Shown: positions 34,242 to 44,946 of the stretch, in pieces
How the letters are laid out: each line of letters starts with the position of its first letter
Position numbering within the stretch: the first letter of the stretch is position 1
From: Staphylotrichum longicolle
Taxonomy: Eukaryota > Ascomycota > Sordariomycetes > Sordariales > Chaetomiaceae
Direction: 5' to 3'
Assembly (NCBI GenBank): GCA_019096155.1
Contig: JAHCVI010000001.1
Location: 8,184,001 to 8,248,000 of the forward strand
DNA: 64,000 bases
Program-made: the position numbers and the translations under genes
The notes under the pieces: generated by a model
Databases searched by the model: none
What the model saw: the letters and a program-made list of their open reading frames with translations, nothing else
Told to the model about the DNA's origin: nothing

Positions 34242-37200
34242 CGTATGGCTGGCACGCACGTCAATGATCAGAAGCAGCCAACTCCCATGATCGATGACAC
34301 GCGCAAGTCGTCCACGACAAGCGAGACAGGACAGGGGACAGCCAATGCAAGCCGCTTCGCCCACGTAGGTGCTTATCGGCCGTCGAGCGTGCCTGGCCGG
34401 GATTCACGGGCCGGTGGGGGAAAACCGGGCGAATATGTTTCAGGGATGCGCCAGACCTGCCGGCGAAGGCGATGCTTCGGTGGGCGCAAGCCAAAGCTGA
34501 CGGGCGCGAAGTCCAGTCGCACAGTTGCGCAAGACCGCACACCGACTTCGGATGAGGGTGGGTTGGGGCCGGCGATGTGGCGTGCCGGAGGGCGCTCCGC
34601 AGCTCGTTTGACCGAGGTGGCCGAGTCCGGAGGAAGGGCGGAGCAAGGTGAGCGTGGGCGGGTCCTGAGAAGCGTGAAACAAAAGGGACCCGGGAAAGCA
34701 CACGACGGGGGGGTCGGTTGATTGAGCAGTGATGAATTCCAATGCTGGATTCCGATATAGGTAGGTAGATGATGAATCGGAGACGACAATGGCCGAAATC
34801 CCAAGCACAAGGGGTGTCAGGGTCCGGAAGGAAGGTTTAGGGAAGACGGGACGGGCCAGCCAACCAATTGCCTACCAACACACCAGCCAAGACAACGCTG
34901 GGGATAAAGTTAAGGTAAGAAGGAGGCCCGGGGTCCTTGAAGATTGGGCTCTAGCGTGGAAGCAGACGGGAGAGGTGAGGAAGGAGTGAGGTCTGAGATG
35001 GGAGCAGGTGCGGGCGGCAGGGCATTTCATGAGGCAGGTCGGGAGGTCCCTTCCTCCCCCCGTTCCACCCAAGTCCGGCCCTCAGCGCCGGTCTCTTTTT
35101 CCCTTTTTCAGAATTAAAATTTCACCCGCGGTATGCAGTCGCTTCGAGGCTCAATTCAGTCAAGCCCAAGCTCATTTGTCCAGTGTTCCTTGGGAACCCA
35201 ACGAGAAATACCCCAGACCACGTGGACCCTGCCATCGCTCACCGCAGACCGACCAGTGGAGTTCGACTACCTTCCCGAAGCACCACCCCCTCCCCCATGC
35301 AGCGCAGGCCGCCTCGCCCTCCCAACCCGCTTCTGGTTATCTGAAAAGTAAACTGCCTTGGGTTGAAGAAGGGGTCCGGCCCAGTGTGTCAATTCCTTTA
35401 AATACACTCGATGCCCGCACCCACCGTTTCTTGCTCCATCCTCACGGTCTCGCCTTGTGTGAGCGAGAAGGTATCGCGGTATATTACCATGGTTTACAGT
35501 TTCCGTATCAATCGCCCCTGTCTCGGAACCCCCACGCTCCAAGCCACCCACTTTGCGCCGAACCGGCGCCGCTTATACCCTAACCCTCACGCGTTGTGAT
35601 CATGTGACAAGCACGCGTTGAGGGATGAGATTACGCCTTTACGTAACGTGAACAGATCTTACAAACTCCAATCGAGGCAGGCGAGATGGGCCCAATACCG
35701 AGCTTTGCCGGATGATGCCGTCCGCCTTCCTGTGAGCTTGCCAACTATCCGATTGGTTGCTATCACAGGCTAACGTTAAGGTCGTTAGTTACCGGCTCCA
35801 CAAACCGCCTTGCGCCTGCAACAGAGCGACTTGCCAAGATCGGGGGGTTTCGACTGATGGTCAAATACACTTTCCGCCAGTTGAAGCACCAGGGGGCAGA
35901 CCGGCATGTCGACTTTGACTGAGCGGGTATGTCTTGCAGACAGCGTTCTTCTTACACAGCACGGTGCGCCACCCCCTTCTCCTTCAAGCGTTTATTATGC
36001 CAGAGCAATTCGCAAGGAAACAGCAACAGGTGAGGTCAGATTGGGCCCCGCGCGCCGAGAGAATAACCACAGACGAGCCTCATTTCTCTGAGACACCGCC
36101 TGGCTCAGCCTGAGCACTCATGGCCACATTTGCCATCACTGGCTTTCAACCTCGGAGACCTGAAGCCCGACATCAGGTTGGAGCGGGATCACCGAAAGCC
36201 CCATCCCGCGCACTCGGCTTGTCTGGATCGGCCTGTTGCCGCTCTCTGGAGATGATGTGCAGCCACACACCCCGATAGCTCACCGACACGTAGCCCTTGA
36301 GCTACTTCCAAAACAGACACACCCCTGTGATGCGGAAATATTGAGCCTCACACCATCGATCCTGTTTCCTCGTGGACGACGTGAGTCGTGGGAAACGGAA
36401 CCTCAACTTGTGCACTTTTCCGCGCTGCCCCCAATCAGGATATCCCAGACGCGCAGATGCGTCCCGAATCGCCCTGCACCCTCTCCGGCTTGGGCGGGAA
36501 CAATGGATCAGGCAAGGCGTGAGCGGGGGACGACAACTGGATATGCAGTTCGTTGCAGCCTCAAGTGCACTTTTCCCCACGCCAGCTCGCTCTGTTCAAT
36601 GGCTCATCCGTCTTTCCTCATGCATTGATACCTGTACAACCAAACATCTCTCGCAGCGGCCCAATCAGCTCATGGTGGCATCTCGGGCCTTTGTTATTGC
36701 TTCTTCCCGACCTCCCCACCCCGATCACTCTCGCGCGTCAATTTCTCGCTGACACACATGACGACGCCGGCCTCGTCCTGACACACGACTTGGTACACAC
36801 TCCGGTGCGGCCCGCGGAGAGGGACACAAGGGCTGTCGAGCCGCTGTTGCATTGTGTTCCCCTCGGCTCACCATGCATGGCTCCCCGGTGGACACCAACC
36901 ATGGCCGCCTGGACAGCACACCACGGAGTGCCACGGGCAACGCATCATCCGTCACCTTAGCCCGAACTGCTTTGCATGTGCGGCCTGTGGTTCTATGCTA
37001 GGTATTGTCCCCGTCATTGGTCGAGCCAACGCATGTCGCCATTGCCAACATGCCCAAGCACTGGGCGATAATGACCCGAAACAGCACTATTGTCTGGACA
37101 CGGTCGAGTAGGAGGTGGAAGACTAGAGTGGGTGGCCCAATCCAGGCCACTCTCTCTGGTTGACGAGGTGATTCCCCTCAGCAACTCACACCCCGTCTCC

Positions 37201-37721
37201 AGTGATTAATACGTGGGAACACGGAGGTTGTCGACACTATTGCCACCAACTCAGCAAGCCATTCAACGGGCCTCGGCAAGTCTCAGCCATGCACGGAGCC
37301 AGCAAAAGAGGGACATCTGCGAAGGCGGGACAAAACACACCTCACCACTGCTCCGAGGCCTCACGCGAGGCACGTCTCGCTTCATACCCATTGGGGCGTT
37401 GAGTTTGCCAATAGGACGAGGCCGTATGGCTGCAGAATGCGCGCATCCCCATCCGGCCAACAGGTCAGGGCCTCCAACTCTCATTGGGTTTATCGAGCAC
37501 ACTGCCCAACTCTGACTGGCCTGCAACTCTCGCGGGTCGTGTTATTTTGAGCCCAATGCGGCACTCATGTGGGAGGGCGGAGACTACAACAGAGGTTTCT
37601 GGCGAGAGACACGTCGCAAATCCCACAGCTCAACCTGTCCAGCCCTCACGGCTCACTGTAATGTAATCTTCTTGCATTGTGCCGACAGTTACAGACTGTT
37701 TCAACTACCACTGGGTACAGC
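34242..37721. other. 3.5-kb gene-poor spacer
   Basis: The longest stretch with no supported gene. Base composition stays ordinary, so it is not an AT-rich RIP block. Several open frames of 100-190 codons have no domains and no matching exons. Paired ACGCGT boxes lie at 35588-35620 (listed separately). Confidence 0.5.
35588..35620. repeat. Two direct CACGCGTTG copies flanking TGATCA
   Basis: CACGCGTTG occurs at 35588-35596 and again at 35612-35620. Each contains ACGCGT, the core of the MluI cell-cycle box. No gene starts nearby that I can support, so a regulatory role is unproven. Confidence 0.4.
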
Positions 37722-40700
37722 TCACCCGTCTTCCCTTTTCCCCACTTCCAGAGTCCAGCCCCTTTCCCCGGGTCTAAACCTGCAAGTTATGCTCTTGAGC
37801 CTGGAAGCCATCTCTCCCCTTTGGCCACCACTATGGAAGTTGTCGAGGGTTATATGCTCCCGATCCTCCAGATACGCCTTGTCTTGTGCTGAAATAGCAA
37901 ATAGGGCCGCTGTGGGCGACCCCTTGAGGACTTTTACGTTCCAGACCGCCGTCTGTACCATGATACCCAGCAGGAAGCTGATGGACAGCGCGACCTGGAT
38001 TACCAGGAACGTCAACCATGCCCACCGGACCTGGACGTAGCTCTCCGTGGCGAGGACTGTGCCGGTCGCAGAAGACGAACTCATGGCACGAATTCTACAC
38101 GAGTTGTCAAGTCAGCGTAGTGTTCCAGTCTTTTTTTTTTGTTCGCTGGGCTGCGTGGCTCGCTGAGGAGGGTTGCAAGAACACAAACAGTTCTGCTCAA
38201 GACGAACGAGTTGCGGTTGGTGTCGAGCATCACTTGAAGCAGCTCAAGGAAAGGGTTTCGCGAAGATGGAGAAACGAAAAAGATGCTCAAGAAAATCCAC
38301 TTGCGTGTTCGTCAAGCTAGTGGCCACATTGTTGGTCACGTTGCTCACCACGGCTCGCATCTCGCCATCGTCGCACGGCTCGCGCTGGAACATGGCAAGC
38401 CCCAGCGCCTCGCTGGTGGCCGTCTCGCCGCCGATCGCCTTCCCATATCGATGCGAATACGTGCCGGAGAACAGGGACAGGACGTAGCTGTTGAGCAGCT
38501 TCACGTCGTCTCGCTTGACCGAATACACGCCTTCCCCGCCTGCCGCACGGAGGACAAGACGCCGAGGCGGCGCGCCGTCGCGGACGCTGACGAGCGTGCT
38601 GCTCGACGAACCGTCCTGCGCAGCCAGCGTGGACGAGTGGACTACCCTGCTGGTCGACAGGCCGCGGGCGGTCGACGCCTGGTACGTGTTGACGCAGAAA
38701 TGCAGCAGAACCTCTAGGGCGCGGAACACGGTCTCCTGCTGCGAGTCGGAGGCCCGATCGGCCGTCTGGTTGGTGTACACAACAAAGAAGTTGGCAATGG
38801 CGCTCGACACCCGGCCGTCCTGGTCCGAAAAGGCGAGGCTCGTCCGCGTGGGGAGGAAGCTTTCTCCCTGACTGCCTGTTCCGTCGTTACTGGTATCCCC
38901 CACACCGCCCCCGTTGGCTGAGGCGCCCGGCCAAGTGATGTTGAGGTTGCAGGAGGTGGTGCTGCCAGCCAGAAACAGGCCGTTTGGCAGGCGGGCCTCG
39001 CGGATCGACTCGTTATTAGCGCTACCCAGCGAGACCCCACGGTTCCGCGCCCGTGTCTGGTTGGAGATGGCGAGCCGGTCGGATACGTCGGCCACAGCGC
39101 TGCAGACGGCCAGCGAGCTGAAGTTGCGCCATTCACAGTCTCCGGAGCTGCAGAGGGGCTGCAGGTGCGGCACCTCCTGGTTGACTGCGTGGTAGATGCC
39201 TGACTGGATCGCTTGCTTCTCTCGGCTGTCCAGGCGTTCTGGTAGGCGGAGGAGACGGACTCAGCATTCAACGGTGGGGGTCAACAGTCATGCGGGCTCT
39301 GCTTACCATACGGCGGTGGGTGGGAGTAGGACTCGCTCCTGGCGGCAGCGGCCCTGCCACTGCCCGCTTCAAAGCTCCGGGTTGGGTAGGCTATGACGCC
39401 CTGCGTCAGCGGGGAGAGGAGGAAGCTCGTCAGCAAGCCCGTGGCCGCAGCCATGCCGAGTGCCCTATTCCCATCCGTCAGCTCACACCAAAAAAGACCA
39501 CAGCTCAGAAACACAACAAACACAACGAAAAGAACGAAAGTTAGCCACACCTTCCTTTCCTCCTCCAAAGCAACCTGGCGCTCCCCACCGGCCCCCTCTT
39601 CGCATCCTCAAACGTCTGAAAGTCCACCAGCCGCCTCTCCCCCCTCGCGAACGAATTCCACTTGAGCTGCGAGAGCCCCTCGGTCAACGGCACCGCCAGC
39701 GCGACCTGGCCCACCGCGACCAGGAACGCGACCAGCGTGTTGATCGACACCCCGAGCGGCCACTCCGCCAGCCCCCTCCCGTCAAACACCCTGAGCACCG
39801 CCACGACCCCGACCAGACACGCCACCCCGAGGAGGCAGCAGACCACCTCCGGCAGCCACTCCCCGCAGCACCTCAGAATCCCACCGCCACCCTCTCCGCG
39901 TCTCTCTCCGATCCCTACCCCCCGCCGCCGCCGCCGCCGCCGTTCCTCCCTCCCTCTTCCTCCCCCTCCTCCTCCGCTTCTCCTCCCGCTGCCGATCCCA
40001 CGACCGCCTCGCGCGCGGGTGGTGGTCCGTCATCACGCCCTCCGGCACCGCGGGGAAGGTGTCGGTCCGCGCGCGCGGGTGCAGCAGGTCCATGCCCCCT
40101 ATGCCCTGCGGTCCCGCGGGGAAGGTTTCGGCGCCGCGCGGTAGATTGCCCGGGCCGTCTGCTCCTCCGGCGCGCGCTCCAGCGGGACCGACGCTACCAT
40201 GGGTGAGGGTGATGGGGACGGGGACGGCGTCGACCTGCGACTCGTCCTTGGGGGACTCGGCGGCTGCTCCTGGTGGTGCTGTTGGCGTGAAGTAGGAGAC
40301 GTCTTCGTAGTGCATGAAGGGGCCGTGGGGGTTCGTTGTTGCGGTGGACTGGAGCTGGGGCTGGGGGGTTTGGCTCTGCCATGGTGTGGTGGAGGTGGGT
40401 GGTGCTGGAGCTGGTGCCGGTGCCGGTGCCGGTGCTGGTTCTGGTGCTGGTGCTTGGGTGATATCGTTGCCGGACGTGGTCGAGGCGTGGACGGGGGCCG
40501 GCGGCCGGAGCGGTGCCGGGCCGTAGGAGGTGCGGAAGGGTCGGTGGCCGGACTCAATCTCGCGTTGCCGGGCCTCGTTAAGTTCCTGGAGATCGCGGCT
40601 TCCGCGCCACTGCGGCGGTGCTGGGTAAGGGACGTCGCTGTCGTCCGGGAGTGTTTGCCACAGGGAAGGGGGGTCGGGCCCCGTATTGCTGTTGTAGGCG

Positions 40701-41104
40701 GCGGGTGGGTGTGTCTGTTCGTTCCCATGCTGCCCGTGCCACAGCCCTGTCGGTTCTGCCCAGCTTGTTTGTGGTTGAGCCGCACTTTGATGCTGCTGGG
40801 GTGGTGATGGCGACGACCCCCCTTGCTGCCCATATCCGTACGCCTCCTCGTCGCCCTCGTGGATCGAACTTGCCGGCGAGACGGTGAACTTGCCTCCGCT
40901 GCTGATGGTGCCCATGCGCTGTGGCGTCCGGCTTTGAGAACTGCTTGTGCGTGCCGGTTGGACGTGGTAGCTGAGTTCGGGCGGCGAGACATCTGCCGGG
41001 TTTCTGGCAGCGGCCACTGGTCGCCGCTGGGGGATCATGCTGGGTTGTGTGTAGAGGGCATCTCGCTGCCGGTAATAGTGGTCACCGGGACCGGGACCGG
41101 ACAT
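37722..41104 (-). CDS. DUF3176 membrane protein with long Pro-rich N-terminus
   Basis: Fungal DUF3176 family, function unknown. The ATG at 41104 opens a Pro/Gln/Ser-rich, probably cytosolic region of about 400 codons, including an alternating Pro-Ala run. The TM domain follows in another frame (CLLGVACLVGVVAVLRVFDG, then LAEWPLGVSINTLVAFLVAVG, PLTEGLSQLKWNSF and the GPVGSARLL block), which is the DUF3176 signature. Exon ends and starts: 39551/39464, 39307/39238 and 38305/38094. The last intron (38304-38095) appears to be GC-AG: donor GCAAGT restores the frame to give LTNTIRAMSSSS. An extracellular region rich in NXT and Cys (LCSSGDCEWRNFSS) precedes a final TM helix (WAWLTFLVIQVALSISFLLGI). 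The switch between the N-terminal frame and the TM frame at about 39850-39925 lacks a convincing intron and may be an indel. Confidence 0.8.
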
Positions 41105-43074
41105 GGCGAGGAGCGGGTTCTGAGACGACGAGGGTACACATTCCCATCGGCATCAAGGAGGCAAGGTGAGCCGCGCTCAAAGGTGAGAGACGAAAGAGAG
41201 GTTAAGCCAATTAACCTGATTACCCCCTTGGAGCAACACCCCCACAGCTTGTCCAGAGACCGGGATAAGCCAAGCAAGGAGAACGCGATGTAAGATTCAC
41301 AGCCCAGCCGGTGAGCGCAAAGCGGAATTCTACCACGACCAAGAGGAAGAGAACTCAACAACAGTAAAGAGTGAAGGTAAGCCAAGGTCAGAGCACAGTC
41401 AGCAAGCTCTCGCAAGACCCTTGACCCTGCCTGTTTAAACCCGGGACACTACCCTCCTGCCCTGCCGCGCCATGTACCGTCGCTATCCTGGGCGGCGATC
41501 ACATCGGGATGGGGGGAGGGGCATGCGAGGAGCGAGCCCAACCTGGGTTCCCGTCTGTTTGTCGGTGGATGCGACCCGTCTTGGGGACCCTGAGTTTCTC
41601 TTTTCTGCGGGTGCTCCATCGCTAAGGCTACCTACCTGCCGTTTACGTGAGGGCCGACACTTTGGGAAATTCTGCCGGATGAAGTCCTCTCGCGCGCGTT
41701 GGTTTGCAGTGAGTGCCCTTTCCCGTCGTCGCCATTGCCCAGCCACGCGAGGACAGGGCCGCTTACTACGTGCATTGCCTACGCGAGAGGATAGCTTCCA
41801 ACTAGGCTCGGATGACAAGACACCAAACGTGGTCATGGTCATGGATCTCGAATGGGCAAATGCTCTCTGCCAATGAACCGGAAAAAGGCATTCTGAAAGA
41901 TGAGCGTCTTGGGTGTCGCCACGGGCACTTGGAGAAGACGAAATGGTCGAATGGCGACAGAGAAAATGCTGCTGCCTGGTGAGGGTTGCCGGGTGGGGTT
42001 GGCGGTTGCATCGCAGCCGGGGATGAAACATTGCTGGGGGTGGGGTAAAAGATCGATCTGTGGTGCTTCCATGGGCTATGGGGGGAGCATGGTGCTGGGT
42101 GATAAGATCCGTGCATGTTGTTGGTCAGTGGGCTTTGTGACGACTGACGAGGTTGGTGCTTCTTTTTGTGCAGCAACAGGATGCAACTGTGTCGAGGCAG
42201 GGGCTGTGTTTCGGGTCGTCCCCCTCTCAAGCCCCTCCATCCGAACTCGAGCGAGGAAGTCAGATGCGGGAAGGAGCGGCATGTTCATCCGACCCCAGAA
42301 CAATCCCATGTCATGCTCAGGGTGTTGGTCCCAATCACAACTCAGCCTTGTGAGCAAGCAAAAGACCAGGTCCTACCCAGACTGCCGTCACTTCAAGCTC
42401 CTACAGTAGTTCCTCCATCGATGCAGCTATATATAACACAAGAGTGGCTCTTTCTGGCGGTTTCTATTTTTATGTGCCAGCTATCGGCGGGTTCGCGTGT
42501 CAGAGATGGCCAGAAATCCCTCCGCTTCCCCATTCCCAAGACCCGTTCCGAAGCGCCCCGTGCCGGGCAGCTCATGTGCCTCCGGAGGTCGGTCGGGGCC
42601 CCGGAGGAATGTGCGTCCGGAAGCAAGGTTCGGGCTGATGGTGGCGGGAAAGGTGAAGCTGGGACGATAAGATACACGGAACAATCATGCCGCTTGACTC
42701 GAACTTCTGATATGAGGCAAGAATGTATACAGGAAAACGGCCCAACCGTCACTTTCCAATGCCGCGATGATGATATTAGTACAATAGCCAACCGCAAAGG
42801 CAGCAGTCCAGCCCACCGTGTGTTGGGGGCATGCAACAAAGGAAACGCTCAGCCAAACCCGGCGTTCTTCTCTTGTGGCCTCCTATTCCCTGAACTCCAT
42901 GAACGCCCCAAACGCAACATAGTACATAGTAGAACCCCGACATCCACCCCAACTCCTGAGGCCGACTACAAGCCGTGGAATCCCGAATGATAAGAGACCC
43001 ATGGGAGGCTCGTAGTGCGACCATGCAAGGTTACATGAAAAGGAGGGAAAACACAATCACTCCCAGAGCCATCG
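41105..43074. other. 2.0-kb spacer upstream of DUF3176 gene
   Basis: No gene supported. A TATATATAA sequence lies at 42428-42436, but neither strand shows a credible start or domain next to it; a 274-codon plus-strand frame over it (42166-42990) has no recognisable content. Confidence 0.5.
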
Positions 43075-44946
43075 CTAATGCTCGTGGTCATGGTCATGAT
43101 CATGATCATGATCGTGCTCATGATCATGCCCGTGCTCGTGCCCATGCCCCCCCGCCGACTGCCTGCTCTCCGGTCTCGACGCACTCGGAGAGCAGCAACC
43201 CTGGCCTCTACAGTCGTCCACACAGTCCAGCAGACACACATCCCCCTCAATGCTTCCGCATCTCGCTGCCGGCGGCAGCACATCCGACGACGCCCCGTCC
43301 AGGCGCATCGCAGCGGCGTCCGCCGTCTCGCCGTGCGCGTGCGCGCGGTCGAGGCAGAACTCGGGCTGGATGGTGGCGCTGTGGATGCCGTACGCGTGCA
43401 GGCACTTGCGCGCCATCTTGGACAGCTCCATGTACCTCTCGCCGCCCGCCTCCGAGATGGGGAACGCGACCTGGATGTGCATGGATGCGACGACCTTGGT
43501 GTCGGACAGCTGCCAGATGTGCACGTGGTGGCAGCTGAGGACGCCCGGCAGCGCCTGAATGTCCTCGCGAACGTCGTTGAGGTCGATGTGCTCGGGCGTG
43601 GCCTGCAGGAGGATCTTGGACGCCGCGATGGTGAGCGGGATGGCAGAGCGGAGGATAATGAGCGTGATGAAGAGCGAGACTGCCGGGTCGGCGTAGAAGC
43701 GGCCCGGCCAGTCGGTGAGCCAGATGATGAGGGCGGTGGTAATGACGCCAACGTTACCGAGCGCGTCGCCCAGGACGTGAAGGACCATGGCGTTCATGCC
43801 CATGTCGCCGTGGCTGTGGCCGTGCTTCTTGCTCGGCTTCTTGGGCTTGTTATGGTTGTGCTCGCGGTGGATGCCCGAGCCTCGTCTGGCCCGTTTTGAG
43901 GGCGACTGCGGGCTCTTGTTGCTGATCTGCGGCTCGCCGTTGCTCTTAAGCAGGGGAGTGTCCTCGGTCAACTCCGTGTCGTCGAGGACGGCCGTCTCGT
44001 CTTCAGTGCTGCTGTCGCTGCTTGACTCGGCATCTGGCTGAGGCCGGCAGGCAGCAATGATGTCTTGCCGAAAACTGGCGGGATGGATGCTCATGTCGCC
44101 AATACTCGTGAGGCGAGCATGACGGCTAGTCCCGGGCGTGCGCCGCTCCCTCCGGCCAGGAGTCGCTCTATCACTCTCGCCGTCTCCGTAGCCAAAGCGG
44201 TTTCGCCTCGGCGGTGTCCCTGACACCGAGTTCCGATACCGCGCAACGGCCGCCTCAGGGAAGAGGTCGGGCCCGCTGTCATCTGCCGCAATCTCTTGGT
44301 CCGGTAAATGCCCCGCACGGCCTTCCTCGGCGGCGCTGTCAGAGCCGTGGGCGTGCGAATGTCCTTCGTCGTGGCCGTGGTCGCCGTGATCGTGCTCGCC
44401 TGGCCCATGGGAGTGTCCATGTCCTCCTAGAACAGCGAAACCAACTAGGTTCGAAGCAAGGCCCAAGCAACCAACAATCAGGATAAGCTGGGCGTTTCCG
44501 ATCTCGGGCGGGTCGATGAATCGTGTGAGGGCTTCGAGGACGATTGATACGCAGAGGGCGATGAGGAACACGGCGTTGAAGAAAGCACCCAGAATCTCGG
44601 CGCGGAGCCACTGGAACCGATCATGTCAGCGGGTGCCTTTGTAGGTGCGACCTATGTCTGTGGTCTTCCGAGCAGTACTCACGCCATAAGAAAACTTATC
44701 CGTAGTTGCTTTCCTCGCCACCGAGACCGCCCACAGGCCGACAAGCAACGAGATGATGTCGTTGAGCTACAGACGCCCGAGTCAGTACGGCAACCTCCCA
44801 TGGGCCTCGGGATGTCTCACCATGTGGAAGGCATCAGCCATCAAGGCCAGGGAGTGAACAGCGAAGCCAACGCCCAGCTCGAGGAGGAAGAACATCAGGT
44901 CGATGACGAGCATCACCTTGATGCGCGTCGACTTTGACCACCCCAT
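43075..44946 (-). CDS. CDF-family zinc transporter (ZRC1/COT1/ZnT type)
   Basis: Moves Zn2+ (perhaps Co2+/Cd2+) out of the cytosol into vacuole or ER by H+ exchange. Exons 44946-44821, 44766-44683 and 44610-43075 (GTGAGA and GTGAGT donors), 581 aa. Six TM helices. The metal site is HxxxD in TM2 (H41, D45 in DAFHMLND) and HxxxD in TM5 (H348, D352 in VLHVLGDALGN), the pair typical of zinc selectivity. Two His-rich loops flank the TM4-TM5 region (GGHGHSHGPGEHDHGDHGHD and HREHNHNKPKKPSKKHGHSH), and the C-terminus is a long His/Asp repeat (GHGHEHGHDHEHDHDHDH). The cytosolic domain has LPGVLSCHHVHIWQLSDT. The reading frame is intact. Confidence 0.95.
43083..43155. repeat. CATGAT-type microsatellite encoding the His/Asp tail
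   Basis: Repeated TCATGA/GCTCATGAT units at the end of the zinc-transporter reading frame. The repeat keeps the frame and encodes alternating His and Asp/Glu/Gly; repeat number could vary between strains without destroying the protein. Confidence 0.75.

Noticed and set aside
34242..37721. Possible transposon relic or RIP-mutated region
   Set aside because: Base composition is ordinary, no terminal repeats or transposase-like frame seen; it is simply gene-poor.
42166..42990. A 274-codon plus-strand frame with an upstream TATATATAA
   Set aside because: No known domain, low coding signal and no spliced partner; it lies in the spacer between DUF3176 and the zinc transporter.
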